Part shown: positions 42,064 to 51,666 of the stretch, piece after piece
Layout: each line of letters starts with the position of its first letter
Position numbering within the stretch: the first letter of the stretch is position 1
Assembly: GCF_901482445.1 (NCBI RefSeq)
Contig: NZ_LR590477.1
Span: forward strand, 558,001 to 622,000
Direction: 5' to 3'
Length of the DNA: 64,000 nt
Source of the DNA: Neisseria lactamica
GTDB taxonomy: Bacteria > Pseudomonadota > Gammaproteobacteria > Burkholderiales > Neisseriaceae
Made by a program: the position numbers and the translations under genes
Notes under the pieces: model-generated
Database searches by the model: none
The model's input: the letters and a program-made list of their open reading frames with translations, nothing else
Told to the model about the DNA's origin: nothing

Positions 42064-42939
42064 TTATATGCCGAATAGTGCCTTGACCTCCGCCCAATAA
42101 AACAGGCAGGCGATGGAACACAGTGCCAACACGATTCCCGCCGTATTGATTGTGCTGATTTTTTCCTTAAAAAACAGTGCGCCCGAAAGCGTACCCAAAA
42201 CAATCACGCCGATATTCATACCGGCAAAAACCAGCGTGGGATTGTCCTTCATCATTTGGTGCGCGGTGATGTAGGTTACGATATTCATAAAATTCAAACC
42301 GCCCAAGAGTACGCCGCCGACCACACTCTCAACGCGCCATCTGACCGATTTGGCAAAGAGGCAGGCAAACATCAGCACACCCGCCAGCACAAATGCAATC
42401 AGCAGGTTGCCTGAAAATGCCGTTCCGCTTTTGGCAAGCTGTTTGAACAGGATGTCGATAATGCCGTAACCCGCCCACACGCCCAGCAGCAATGCCGCCT
42501 GCCGCCACGCGCTGCCTGATTTTTTGCCGCCGCCGTGTTTCCAAAGCAGGCAGAACAGTGCGGCAAATGCGAGGCACAGCCCGATCAGTTTGCCTTCGCT
42601 GAGTTTTTCGCCAAACAGCGTCAAGGTGGCAACAATCGGCAAAAACAGCGATAAACGCTGCGCCGCGTCGGATTTGACGATACCGGCGGATTCTACGGAT
42701 TTGCCCATAATGACGAATACGGACGGCAACAACACGCCCAAAGCGGCAAACAGCCACCACGTCGGCAAAAATGCGCCGATATTGCCGACATCCGGCTTCA
42801 ATACCAGCAGGGTCAGTATGACCGCGACCACATAATTGACGGCGACCGCCTGCGCGATGTCGATTTTTTTCTTCCTTGCCATTTTCAGCAAAATGGAAAC
42901 CGACACGCTGAACACGATGCTGATTAACAGGTAAACCAT
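42064..42939 (-). CDS. EamA/DMT-superfamily inner-membrane transporter
   Basis: The 291-residue protein starts MVYLLISIVFSVSVSILLKM at 42939 and has about ten hydrophobic helices in two similar halves, the layout of the drug/metabolite transporter family. Examples are VNYVVAVILTLLVLK, SLFLPIVATLTLFG, LCLAFAALFCLLW, LIAFVLAGVLMFACLF and AGIVLALCSIACLFYWAEV. The substrate is unknown. The frame is open 31 codons further upstream, but that stretch is the DnaJ-like gene in another frame. It starts two bases before the stop of the DnaJ-domain gene, so it is translationally coupled. Confidence 0.88.
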   Translation of the reverse strand: MVYLLISIVFSVSVSILLKMARKKKIDIAQAVAVNYVVAVILTLLVLKPDVGNIGAFLPTWWLFAALGVLLPSVFVIMGKSVESAGIVKSDAAQRLSLFLPIVATLTLFGEKLSEGKLIGLCLAFAALFCLLWKHGGGKKSGSAWRQAALLLGVWAGYGIIDILFKQLAKSGTAFSGNLLIAFVLAGVLMFACLFAKSVRWRVESVVGGVLLGGLNFMNIVTYITAHQMMKDNPTLVFAGMNIGVIVLGTLSGALFFKEKISTINTAGIVLALCSIACLFYWAEVKALFGI

Positions 42940-42940
42940 A

Positions 42941-43633
42941 CTATATCCATTTCTCGGGTGCGACCGCCCTGCCGTCGTTGAAGCGGATAAAGCCGGCGAT
43001 GATGCGGTAGAAATACCAGACGGTCGTTGCAATAATAATCAGCACGCCGATGCCGAAACGGGCAGTCAGCGCGCCCAAAAGATAAAGCCAAAATGTGCGC
43101 CAAAAGGTTTTAATCAGGTATTCGGTATGCGCGGCATAGACAATACTGTCCAAACTGTTCCGTTTCATATAGGCGAGAATCACGCCGACTATGGGCATGA
43201 ACTGCATGATCGCACCCAAACCGAACAGGATGTAGGCGGCGAGGACATAGTTGCGCCCGCTTCCGCCGCCGGACGGTTCGTAAGTATGGCGCGAACGTGA
43301 AGCCTGCCGTTCAAACGCCTGTCTGAACGCCTGTTCGCGGCGCATCTGTTCGCGGTAAAACTGCTCCCTGCGCGCCTGTTCGCGGCGGAATGCCTCTTCT
43401 TGCCGCCCGCGTTCATCATGCCCTCTGAAAGACGAGTCGTATTGCGTCCGTTTCGACAGGTCGGAAAGCGTATCGTAAGCCCGTTGGATTTCTTTGAACT
43501 TTTCTTCCGCCTGCGGATTGCCCGGATTGCGGTCGGGATGGTATTTCATCGCCAGCTTGCGGTAGGCGCGTTTGATTTCGTCCGCCCCCGCCTGCGGCGA
43601 CACGCCCAATACGGCATACAAATCTTTGTCCAT
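42941..43633 (-). CDS. J-domain protein with membrane-spanning C-terminus
   Basis: The 230-residue product has an N-terminal J domain, DLYAVLGVSPQAGADEIKRA, KLAMKYHPDRNPGNPQAEEK (HPD at about 32-34) and FKEIQRAYDTLSD. A long, highly charged Arg/Glu region follows (RREQARREQFYREQMRREQA, about 85-105), predicted helical. Residues 125-215 hold hydrophobic segments (VLAAYILFGLGAIMQFMPIV, YLLGALTARFGIGVLIIIAT) that suggest membrane insertion. No Gly/Phe or zinc domain is present, so this is a type III J protein. It should stimulate DnaK at the membrane, by family inference. It overlaps the transporter gene start. Confidence 0.88.
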   Translation of the reverse strand: MDKDLYAVLGVSPQAGADEIKRAYRKLAMKYHPDRNPGNPQAEEKFKEIQRAYDTLSDLSKRTQYDSSFRGHDERGRQEEAFRREQARREQFYREQMRREQAFRQAFERQASRSRHTYEPSGGGSGRNYVLAAYILFGLGAIMQFMPIVGVILAYMKRNSLDSIVYAAHTEYLIKTFWRTFWLYLLGALTARFGIGVLIIIATTVWYFYRIIAGFIRFNDGRAVAPEKWI

Positions 43634-43654
43634 ATTGTTCCTTATACTTCCCCG

Positions 43655-44134
43655 TCAAACCGCCGCCTGTATTGTTTTCGGGTTCAAAATATTTAAATCT
43701 CCGGGACGGATGCCGATAATGAACCCGCGTTTTCCGCCGTTGATATAGATGGTTTCCAAATCCATCACCGACTGTTCGACGTAAATATCCAATTTTGTCC
43801 GGATGCCGAACGGCGTTGTGCCGCCGACCAGATAGCCCGTCCACTTGTTTGCCTGTGCGGGCGTGGCGGGTTCGATGTGTTTCGCACCCAAATGCCGCGC
43901 CAGATTGCGGGTTGAAATCTGTTTGTCGCCGTGCATCAAGACAATCAGCCCCTTGCCGTTTTCATCTTGTAAAACAATGGTTTTAATGACTAAGTGTTCG
44001 TCTTTGCCGAACAGGCGCGCAAACTGCGCCGTGCCGCCGTGTTCCTCATAGGCATAGGTAAAAGGTTCAAATTCGATGCCGTTTTCACGCAAAACGCGTA
44101 CGGCAGGTGTTATCGGATAAGTGTGTTTACTCAT
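43655..44134 (-). CDS. ybaK: Cys-tRNA(Pro) deacylase YbaK/EbsC
   Basis: YbaK clears cysteine mischarged on tRNA-Pro. The 159-residue protein has the YbaK fold: TPAVRVLRENGIEFEPFTYA, the catalytic Lys context DEHLVIKTIVLQDENGKGLI (about 45-55), RNLARHLGAKHIEPATPAQA, and GYLVGGTTPFGIRTKLDIYV. The length is normal. It lies 22 bases upstream of the J-domain gene on the minus strand. It is divergent from the RidA-like gene with a gap of about 75 bases, which must hold both promoters. Confidence 0.93.
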   Translation of the reverse strand: MSKHTYPITPAVRVLRENGIEFEPFTYAYEEHGGTAQFARLFGKDEHLVIKTIVLQDENGKGLIVLMHGDKQISTRNLARHLGAKHIEPATPAQANKWTGYLVGGTTPFGIRTKLDIYVEQSVMDLETIYINGGKRGFIIGIRPGDLNILNPKTIQAAV

Positions 44135-44208
44135 TTTTCGTCATGCAAAACATGGAAATCGGTCAAGCGCAATGTTACCATATATCCCCTTTATCGAAGG
44201 AAACCGAT

Positions 44209-44571
44209 ATGGATATCCGATATTTCGGCACAACGCCCCGCTATTCCGAAGCGGTTTGCGCGGGCGGTTTGATTTTCCTCTCCGGCATGGTTCCCGAAAA
44301 CGGTGAAACGGCTGCCGAACAGACTGCCGACGTGCTTGCCCAAACCGACCGCTGGCTGGCGGAATGCGGCTCGGACAAGGCACACGTTTTGGATGCGGTC
44401 ATCTATCTGCGCGATATGGGCGACTATGCGGAAATGAACGGCGTGTGGGACGCTTGGGTTGCCGCCGGCAGAACGCCCGCCCGCGCCTGCGTGGAAGCGC
44501 GGCTTGCCCGTCCGGAGTGGCGTGTCGAAATCAAAATAACCGCCGTGAAGAAAGACGCGGCAACTGCATAA
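44209..44571 (+). CDS. RidA-like (YjgF/YER057c) protein
   Basis: RidA proteins hydrolyse reactive enamines and imines from PLP enzymes. The start at 44209 (MDIRYFGTTPRYSEAVCAGG) has the SD GAAGGAAA; upstream in-frame Mets lie in the divergent promoter region. The 120-residue product shows GGLIFLSGMVPENGETAAEQ, TADVLAQTDRWLAEC, HVLDAVIYLRDMGDYAEMNG and the conserved PARACVEARLARPEWRVEIK with the family Arg. The final strand is IKITAVKK. The trimeric fold is typical. It belongs to the same direction as the ygfZ-like gene, 31 bases before it. Confidence 0.9.
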   Translation: MDIRYFGTTPRYSEAVCAGGLIFLSGMVPENGETAAEQTADVLAQTDRWLAECGSDKAHVLDAVIYLRDMGDYAEMNGVWDAWVAAGRTPARACVEARLARPEWRVEIKITAVKKDAATA

Positions 44572-44602
44572 ACAGATTTCCTTTATATTTCAGAGTACGC
44601 AA

Positions 44603-45469
44603 ATGATGAAAACCTTACTGCCCTTTTTCGGCGTGGCGCGCGTCAGCGGCGAAGACCGCCAAACCTTCCTGCACGGACAGCTTTCCAACGACATCAATAA
44701 TCTTCAGACCGGGCAGGCGTGTTATGCGACTTACAACACGCCCAAAGGCCGCGTCATCACCAATATGATTGTCGTCAACCGTGGAGACGATTTGCTGCTG
44801 ATTATGGCGCAAGACCTGCTTGAAGCAACGATCAAACGCCTGCGGATGTTTGTGTTGCGTGCCAAAGTCGTTTTTGAAATCCTTGAAGATTACGCCGTCG
44901 GCGCGGAATTGGCAGCATCCGCCGAACCGCTTGCCGCGCAAGAACCCAGTCTCGCCTTTACCGCCGAATGCGTTTCAGACGGCATCTGTTCCGTCGTCCT
45001 GCCCCATCGGGGCATTTTGCACATTGCCCCCAAAAACGCCCTGCCGCCTTACGATGCCGCCGCCGAAAGCGCGTGGCGGCTGCACGAAATCCGCAGCGGT
45101 TATCCGTGGATATGCGCGGCTACCAAAGAAACCGCCGTCGCCCAAATGCTCAACCAGCACATCATCGGCGGCGTACACTTCAAAAAAGGCTGCTATCCGG
45201 GACAGGAAATCATCGCGCGCGCCCAATATCGCGGTCAGGTCAAACGCGGCTTGGCGGTATTGTCGGGAAATTCGGCAGCCGAAGCGGGCATCCTGCTGAC
45301 GGCAGACGGCGAAGAAGTCGGCATCGTACTCGACAGCGTTCAAGATTCGGAAAACTTTACCGCCCTTGCCGTGATTAAATTCTCCGCCGCGCAAAAAGAA
45401 CTGACCGTCCCAAACGGCGGTATCTTCAAAGCGGTTCATCTCTTCTTTAAAACCGAAAATGCAGAATAA
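44603..45469 (+). CDS. YgfZ/GcvT-domain folate-binding protein
   Basis: YgfZ proteins bind tetrahydrofolate and help repair or build iron-sulfur clusters, as known from E. coli. The 288-residue product has the GcvT-like opening VSGEDRQTFLHGQLSNDINN and CYATYNTPKGRVITNMIVVN, and the defining motif HFKKGCYPGQEIIARAQYRG (KGCYxGQE, about 200). Start at 44603 or the next Met one codon later. No signal peptide. It follows the RidA-like gene closely and ends at a paired uptake sequence. Confidence 0.92.
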   Translation: MMKTLLPFFGVARVSGEDRQTFLHGQLSNDINNLQTGQACYATYNTPKGRVITNMIVVNRGDDLLLIMAQDLLEATIKRLRMFVLRAKVVFEILEDYAVGAELAASAEPLAAQEPSLAFTAECVSDGICSVVLPHRGILHIAPKNALPPYDAAAESAWRLHEIRSGYPWICAATKETAVAQMLNQHIIGGVHFKKGCYPGQEIIARAQYRGQVKRGLAVLSGNSAAEAGILLTADGEEVGIVLDSVQDSENFTALAVIKFSAAQKELTVPNGGIFKAVHLFFKTENAE

Positions 45470-45476
45470 GCCGCCG

Positions 45477-45504
45477 ATGCCGTCTGAAGCCCTTCAGACG
45501 GCAT
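45477..45504 (+). terminator. Uptake-sequence hairpin after the ygfZ-like gene
   Basis: ATGCCGTCTGAAG and CTTCAGACGGCAT form a 13-bp stem with a CC loop, seven bases past the stop. It precedes the ttcA promoter region. Confidence 0.75.
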
Positions 45505-45561
45505 TGCCGCCCCGTCAATCGGTTACAATGCCGCCTTTCTAATTTTCAAGCCCAAACCGTT

Positions 45562-46521
45562 ATGTCCAAAAAAACCAAACAAGAACTCGAAAACAACAAA
45601 CTCAGCAAACGCCTGCGCCACGCCGTCGGCGACGCGATTAACGATTTCAACATGATCGAGCCGGGCGACAAAATCATGGTCTGCCTCTCCGGCGGCAAAG
45701 ACAGCTACGCCCTGTTAGACATCCTGCTCCGGCTCCAAGCCAGCGCGCCGATTGATTTCGAGCTGGTTGCCGTCAATCTCGACCAAAAACAGCCGGGCTT
45801 TCCCGAAGAAGTATTGCCGACCTATCTCGAAAGCATAGGCGTGCCGTACAAAATCGTCGAAGAAGACACCTACTCCACCGTCAAACGCGTATTGGACGAA
45901 GGCAAAACGACTTGTTCGCTGTGCAGCCGCCTGCGCCGCGGCATCCTCTACCGCACCGCAAAAGAATTAGGCTGCACCAAAATCGCCTTGGGACACCACC
46001 GCGACGACATCCTCGCCACCATGTTCCTGAATATGTTTTACGGCGGCAAACTCAAAGCCATGCCGCCCAAGCTGGTGAGCGACAACGGCGAACACATCGT
46101 CATCCGCCCCTTGGCTTATGTGAAAGAAAAAGACTTAATCAAATACGCCGAATTAAAACAATTCCCCATCATCCCGTGCAACCTCTGCGGCTCGCAACCC
46201 AACCTGCAACGCCAAGTCATCGGCGATATGCTGCGCGATTGGGACAAACGCTTCCCCGGCCGCATCGAATCGATGTTCTCCGCCCTGCAAAACGTCGTCC
46301 CTTCCCACCTTGCCGATACCGAACTCTTCGACTTTGTCGGATTGGAACGCGGTCAAACCCTGAAACACGGCGGCGATTTGGCGTTTGACAGCGAAAAAAT
46401 GCCCGAACGTTTTTCAGACGGCAGCGAAGAAGACGAAAGCGAAATCAAAATCGCGCCGCAAAAAGCCGAACGCAAAGTCATCAATATTCTGGCGAACAAG
46501 CCGAAAACCTGCGGCGCGTAA
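45562..46521 (+). CDS. ttcA: tRNA 2-thiocytidine biosynthesis protein
   Basis: TtcA thiolates C32 in some tRNAs. The 319-residue protein has the PP-loop ATPase motif VCLSGGKDSYALLDILLRLQ (about 45-55), LDQKQPGFPEEVLPTYLESI, the Cys pair TTCSLCSRLRRGILYRTAKE (CxxC, about 118-121), GHHRDDILATMFLNMFYGGK and the downstream CNLCGSQPNLQR. These give the iron-sulfur ligands known in the family. The length is normal. It starts 57 bases after the hairpin, alone. Confidence 0.96.
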   Translation: MSKKTKQELENNKLSKRLRHAVGDAINDFNMIEPGDKIMVCLSGGKDSYALLDILLRLQASAPIDFELVAVNLDQKQPGFPEEVLPTYLESIGVPYKIVEEDTYSTVKRVLDEGKTTCSLCSRLRRGILYRTAKELGCTKIALGHHRDDILATMFLNMFYGGKLKAMPPKLVSDNGEHIVIRPLAYVKEKDLIKYAELKQFPIIPCNLCGSQPNLQRQVIGDMLRDWDKRFPGRIESMFSALQNVVPSHLADTELFDFVGLERGQTLKHGGDLAFDSEKMPERFSDGSEEDESEIKIAPQKAERKVINILANKPKTCGA

Positions 46522-46534
46522 CCCCCCGCCGTCA

Positions 46535-46577
46535 AAAATGCCGTCTGAAGCCCGTTTGGCGTTTCAGACGGCATTTT
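46535..46577. terminator. Bidirectional uptake-sequence terminator between ttcA and res
   Basis: AAAATGCCGTCTGAA and TTCAGACGGCATTTT form a 15-bp stem with a 13-base loop. It lies between the converging ttcA and res genes. Confidence 0.85.
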
Positions 46578-46614
46578 AAAAGCCCGAAGCAGACGGCTTC
46601 CAAACATTTGTTTC

Positions 46615-49554
46615 TCAGTGTCCGTTTTCAGAATGCCCGCCTGCGGGCATATTTTGCCCGATCAGTTCGGCTATCTTCTCGCCGTCAAACTGCGTTTTGA
46701 ACACCACCTTGATTTCTTTGGAAATCTCGGCAAACAGCTTTTCGGCATGTTTGATTTTCCGCTCTTCGCTTTTTCGCAAATCTTCCGCCCCGTCAGTCCC
46801 TTTGGCTTCAATCACAAAGTTCAGAATCTCGCCGCTTTGGGTTTTCACGATATAGGCAAAGTCGGGCGAATACGTGCCGCCGCCGGCAACAGGGATTTTG
46901 ATGGAGTTTCTCGGTATTTTGGTGAATACGGTTACGCCTTCAATTTGGTTGTTGGCGACATTTTCATGTTCTATATCCGAATCGTAGAAAATCTCGCCGA
47001 AGAGATAGCCGGCGGCAGGCCGGTGCTCCGTATCTTCAAATCTGCCCAAATCTGCTTTTTTCACCGCGCGCGGTTTGCCGTCTTTATCGGTAAATTTGGT
47101 CGGATGGATTTTGCTGCCGACAAGCCGGTAATCCAGTTCGAATTTATGGAAGGAATGATGAAGCAAAAACCGGTTGAAGCCGTTTTTGATTTGGGCGATG
47201 GTCTGCATATTCAAAAAATCGCCAATGTTCAGTTCGTCGCGGACGCGGTAAAACGCCTGATGCAAAGTCTGCATGCGGATTTTTGCCGTTTGTGCCAGTT
47301 TTTCCAGAAACTCACGGTAAGTCATTGTGTTAAAACGGATAAAATCTTCACCTTCAATACTGTCTATGCGGCGGGAAAGCATAAGCCCGTTGTTGATATA
47401 AGCTTCGTTTACCGCCGTGCGTATGCCTGCCTGCGGGAATTTGGCGGCGTTTTCACGCAAATAGGCGGTAAATAAATCGACAAATTCGGCTTCATCCTTG
47501 ATTTTGTACTGCAAAACGGCTTTATGGTGAATCAGCTCCCACAAGGCTTTGAGTTCTTCATATTTGCCTTCGCGCATGATGATGGTGTCTTTGCCCTCGT
47601 CTTTGGCGTTGCTGACTTTGCCTTTGTCCAAACCTTTGGGGAAGGCTTCGGGATAGGCGGCTTTTAATTTGTCATAGCCGTCTTCGGTAAAGTTTTCATT
47701 GTCGTCAATGATGCCGTCTGAAAACAGTTTGTTTACCAATATCAGCGGTTTGATATCGGGGTATTTTTGCAATATTTTTTGTTTCAGCTCTTCGGTAAAC
47801 TTTTTTGAGATTTCTTCCTGAAAAGAATTATCGTTGATTTCGCCGACAAGCTGCTTCACAAAGTCTTTTTCGCTGCTATCGACAAAATAATTCAGCTTGT
47901 ACGGCACATCGCGCACCCGCGCCATCAGCTCGTTTACCGGCAGGCGCAGGCCGCGTCCGACTTCTTGCAGCTTGGAAGTCGTGCTGCCGCTGGAACGCAG
48001 TTTGCAAAACTGGAAAACGTTGGGATTGTCCCAGCCTTCGCGCAGCGTCCATTTGGAAAAAATAAAGCGGCGCGGGTTGTCCAAAGACAGCAGTTTTTCC
48101 TTATCGTGCAGGATTTCATTGATTTCCTGCTCGATTCTATCGTCGCTGTCTGTATTGTCTTTGGAAAAATAACCGCCGTGGCAGGCGGATACATCGTCCA
48201 ACGTCTTTTGCAGGTAATCGCGGTAAAACGGGTCGCTTTCCGTTTTCAGGCGGCGTGCCGCTTCCGCACGGATCCAGCTTTCAAATTTATCTTTCAGGCT
48301 GCCTGAAAGCTCGTTGCCGCTGCGGTAGCCCGCAATATCATCAATAAAAAACAGCGTCAGCGGCTTGATTTTGGGCTGTGGCGCGCGTTCTGCCAAAAGT
48401 GCGCGTTCCAGCTTGAAATGTTCGGCAACCGCCCTCTGCATCATCGCGTCCTGCACCGTTTGCGAATAGGAATAAGGGTTGATGACGGCACCCGTTTTCA
48501 ACTCCAAGCCGTTGCTTAACACCACCGCGGTTTTATTCATTTTGTCGATTTTCAAATCCGAAACAGCGGGATGGATTTTCGCCAAATCTTCGCCTTTTGC
48601 CAGTTTGAACGTCTGCTTTTTGTCCTTTTCGTTTAATTCAAATTTCGCTTCTTTGCCGTCCGACGACACCAGTTTTACCGCCGCATCCATGCCGCCCTGC
48701 ATTTCTTCCTGAAACACGCGCACGCCTTTGACCAGCCCGTCGTTAAACGCGCCTACTGCCGTCAAACGGTAAAGCAGGTTGTAATATTCATCGTTAAATG
48801 TCGCACCGTAGCGCAAAATATATTGCGGTTTTAAGCGTTTGATATTGCCCCACGTTTTCGCGCTCTCCCGGGTCGGGAATTTATGCGGTTCGTCCACAAT
48901 CACAAACGGGCGCACGGCGGCCAATGCATCAACGGGATTGTCAAACAAATCCTTCAATGCCTTGTCGCCCGTATCGGTCATGGACGATGAATTAACCATG
49001 CCCGCGTTAATCAGCAGCACATGGATTTCCTTTTTGTTTTCCGCTTTGATAAATTGCTCGATCGTTATGGGCGCATTGGACTTTTTGCCCTTATTCTTTT
49101 TCGTGCTTTCCACCACATAGGTTTTCAGGCGCACGCCTTCATAATCTCCGCCGAAATCCTGTTCAAAATGCTCTGCCAAAGCCTTGCTTTGCAAAAACTG
49201 CCGCGTTCCCGCCTTAATGGACAAAGTCGGCACGACCACGATAAATTTGAACACGCCCAGCCAACGGTGCAGCTCGAACATGGTTTGTGTGTAGGTATAG
49301 GTTTTGCCCGTGCCCGTTTCCATGGAAATATCGAGGATATTTTGGTCGTCCGAACGGTCGGGGAATCGGCCGTCTATGCCGTTTTGGCTTTGCACTTTCA
49401 GGATATTGTCTGCGTATTGTTTTGCAGCAAACAAAAGTTCGGGATTTTCGTCTGCCGCCCGATATTTGGGCGTTGCCCCGTCAAACACGCCCAAAACCGC
49501 CGAAACCGCCCGCATTTGGTGCGGCTGGTTTTTCTCGTAATTAAAACCACTCAT
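46615..49554 (-). CDS. res: Type III restriction enzyme, Res subunit
   Basis: Res cuts DNA with help from Mod, using ATP-driven movement. The 979-residue protein has the SF2 motor: Walker A ISMETGTGKTYTYTQTMF (about 80), KFIVVVPTLSIKAGTRQF, the Walker-B-like VIVDEPHKFPTRESAKTWGN (about 220), KWTLREGWDNPNVFQFCK and the SKLQEVGRGLRLPV motif VI (about 545). The C-terminus has the nuclease YSPDFAYIVKTQSGEILNFV followed by IEAKGTDGAED (PD...ExK, about 905-930). All motifs are intact, so Res can be made, but with mod OFF it should lack the subunit that guides cutting. It starts 13 bases after the mod stop, in the same operon. Uptake sequences lie inside the gene near 47711. Confidence 0.96.
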   Translation of the reverse strand: MSGFNYEKNQPHQMRAVSAVLGVFDGATPKYRAADENPELLFAAKQYADNILKVQSQNGIDGRFPDRSDDQNILDISMETGTGKTYTYTQTMFELHRWLGVFKFIVVVPTLSIKAGTRQFLQSKALAEHFEQDFGGDYEGVRLKTYVVESTKKNKGKKSNAPITIEQFIKAENKKEIHVLLINAGMVNSSSMTDTGDKALKDLFDNPVDALAAVRPFVIVDEPHKFPTRESAKTWGNIKRLKPQYILRYGATFNDEYYNLLYRLTAVGAFNDGLVKGVRVFQEEMQGGMDAAVKLVSSDGKEAKFELNEKDKKQTFKLAKGEDLAKIHPAVSDLKIDKMNKTAVVLSNGLELKTGAVINPYSYSQTVQDAMMQRAVAEHFKLERALLAERAPQPKIKPLTLFFIDDIAGYRSGNELSGSLKDKFESWIRAEAARRLKTESDPFYRDYLQKTLDDVSACHGGYFSKDNTDSDDRIEQEINEILHDKEKLLSLDNPRRFIFSKWTLREGWDNPNVFQFCKLRSSGSTTSKLQEVGRGLRLPVNELMARVRDVPYKLNYFVDSSEKDFVKQLVGEINDNSFQEEISKKFTEELKQKILQKYPDIKPLILVNKLFSDGIIDDNENFTEDGYDKLKAAYPEAFPKGLDKGKVSNAKDEGKDTIIMREGKYEELKALWELIHHKAVLQYKIKDEAEFVDLFTAYLRENAAKFPQAGIRTAVNEAYINNGLMLSRRIDSIEGEDFIRFNTMTYREFLEKLAQTAKIRMQTLHQAFYRVRDELNIGDFLNMQTIAQIKNGFNRFLLHHSFHKFELDYRLVGSKIHPTKFTDKDGKPRAVKKADLGRFEDTEHRPAAGYLFGEIFYDSDIEHENVANNQIEGVTVFTKIPRNSIKIPVAGGGTYSPDFAYIVKTQSGEILNFVIEAKGTDGAEDLRKSEERKIKHAEKLFAEISKEIKVVFKTQFDGEKIAELIGQNMPAGGHSENGH

Positions 49555-49566
49555 AAACTTTCTCCG

Positions 49567-51551
49567 TCAAACCCTGATAACCACATTCAACTCAATCTCT
49601 TTTTTATTGGTATAACCGCGTACCGCCTGGTCAAGTTCGTGCTGCATGGCGCTTGCCATATTGCTGCCGAATACAATCACGCGGTTGGGATTGAAAGCCG
49701 CATCGTCGTCCAGCTTGCGGATAAACGCCAACAAATCGGCGGAAGTAAAACCGGCATTCATCAGATACAGCCGTTTTTCGCACAGATACGCCGTATAACT
49801 GCCCAACCGCACAGGCTCAACCGGCGTGGTCAGTGCCGCCCCGTCATACAGCGTCCAGGTGGTCAGAAGCGTTTGCAGCTGTTCTTCGCTTAATTCATCG
49901 TTAAGCGGCAAATCCGGTTGTTCGGGCGAAAAATCCTTGTCCGGATGCTGCCTGAAATTGTCTGCCGTTTGAAAGATTTTGAAGCCCGAATCGCCCGTGT
50001 AATCGGGATATTCGGCGCGGATTTTGGCGGCGGCCTTTTCTATGCGGGCTTTGGTGATGTCGAAGATGGTCGGGTAGCCTGCTTTACGGGCTTCGGATTT
50101 TTCATCGGTTTTTTCAGGCAGCTGCACGCAGATATAGCGGCGGCTGCCGTTTTGTTCTTCGGCGTTAAGCTGCATCACGGCGTGGGCGGTCGTGCCGCTG
50201 CCTGCGAAGAAGTCTAGGATTAGGTCGTCTGAATTTGTGGTTAATCGCAATGTTTGTACAATCAAACGAATTGGCTTCGGTGTATCAAAATAACTATCGC
50301 CATCAAATAATTTACGCAATTCTTGGCTTGCTTCTTGATTGTGTCCAACTTCATTAAATTTCCAAATTGAAATGGCTTTCGTACCATCTTGAACTTCGCT
50401 TAAAAAGCGTTTGATACGAGGAACATTTCTACCGTCTTCACCAAACCAAATGCGATTATCGGCAACCATTTCGGTAAATTTAGTTTGCGAAACACGCCAG
50501 CTTCTACCGCTGGGTGGATTGTATTGTGTACCGTTTGGCGTTGTAATTGTATAAATTCCGCTTTGTTGCACATCTTTACGCAATAAATCTCCCGAAGTCC
50601 AAGCACCGCGTGGGTCATTATCAATATTTTTATAACGAGCATTTGTTCCTTCTGTACGCGGTAATAATTTGATTTCCAATTCAGTAATATTTTTTGCGTA
50701 ACAAATTAAATAATCGTGATTTTCTGAAAAATATTTTGCATCATTTTGGGGGCTGAATTTCTTTTCCCAAATAATCTGTTCTACAAAATTCCCTTCCCCA
50801 AACACTTCATCACACAACAACTTCAACTGCGCCGCTTCGTTATCGTCAATCGAGATAAAAATCACGCCGTCGTCCTTTAACAGTTCGCGGGCGATATACA
50901 GGCGCGGATACATAAAGGTCAGCCACGCGCTGTGCGAGTTTGAGCCTTTGTCGGTGAAGTCTAAAATCCGCGCGGCTTCGTCTTCATCAATATTCGCCAG
51001 GCGGGCGAGTTCTTCGGGTGTGAATTTGCGGTCGTCCTGATAGACAAAGCCGTCCGAGCCGGTGTTGTAGGGCGGGTCGATGTAAATCATCTTCACGCTG
51101 TTTGCGTAGGCGTTTTTTAAGTGTTTCAACACTTCCAGATTGTCGCCGCGAATCAGCAGGTTTTGGCTGCCTGCATTTTCGGGCTTGGCGTTGTGCGTCT
51201 TGTCTTCACTTATCAGGGTTTCGGGCGGCAGGTTGCGAAGCAGGCGGGCATAGGATTTGCCCAGCCAGTTCATTTCGTAAAATTCGCGTCCGATGTCGGT
51301 CTGCGGCGCGATTTCGGCTTGTAATCTGTCGATAAGGAAATTTCCGTCTGCGTCAAAACAGGCGGGAAACAGTTTTTTGAGCTGTTCGAGTTGGGTAGAG
51401 TTGGCGGTAATGCCGTCTGAAGTGTAGATTGCCTCGGTGTTCGCCCCAGCTGTGTCGATTAGATCAGGGGCTTGGCTTGGCTTGGCTTGGCTTGGCTTGG
51501 CTTGGCTTGGCTTGGCTTGGCTTGGCTTGGCTTGGCTTGGCTTGGCAGCAT
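49567..51551 (-). CDS. mod: Type III DNA methyltransferase Mod, phase-variable, OFF in this sequence
   Basis: Mod methylates adenine (N6) and gives specificity to the type III system. The ATG at 51551 has the SD GAGGA eight bases upstream and reads MLPSQAKPSQAK through fifteen CCAAG repeats (51471-51545), but then runs into a TAA at 51461-51459. The main frame, which also crosses the repeats, has no ATG before a stop on the far side; its first Met after the repeats is at 51273. So full-length Mod (about 660 residues) is OFF here; 14 or 17 repeats would put it ON. Motifs in the main frame are KMIYIDPPYNTGSDGF (DPPY), ILDFFAGSGTTAHAVMQLNA, plus a long central recognition domain. The segment just after the repeats (DLIDTAGANTEAIYTSDGIT, then NFLIDRLQAEIA) is the usual Mod N-terminus. 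Short products from 51273 are possible. Confidence 0.93.
51471..51545. repeat. Pentanucleotide repeat, 15 units (CTTGG plus strand; CCAAG on mod strand)
   Basis: Fifteen exact units of CTTGG run from 51471 to 51545, giving PSQAK repeats in any frame. It lies two codons after the mod ATG, so each gain or loss shifts the frame. Confidence 0.97.
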
Positions 51552-51666
51552 TTTAAAATCCTCGGTTTGAATTTGTCAACATCAACTGTCTGTTTTAAAA
51601 TATTTTTTCACTTCAGACGGCGTTTTTGGGGAAACGTGCGGCGCCGTCTGAACGTCTGTCTGCGTG

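Noticed and set aside
51273..51273. Taking the Met at 51273 as the normal mod start
   Set aside because: The same frame continues upstream with typical Mod N-terminal sequence (DLIDTAGANTEAIYTSDG), and the ATG at 51551 has a clear ribosome site.
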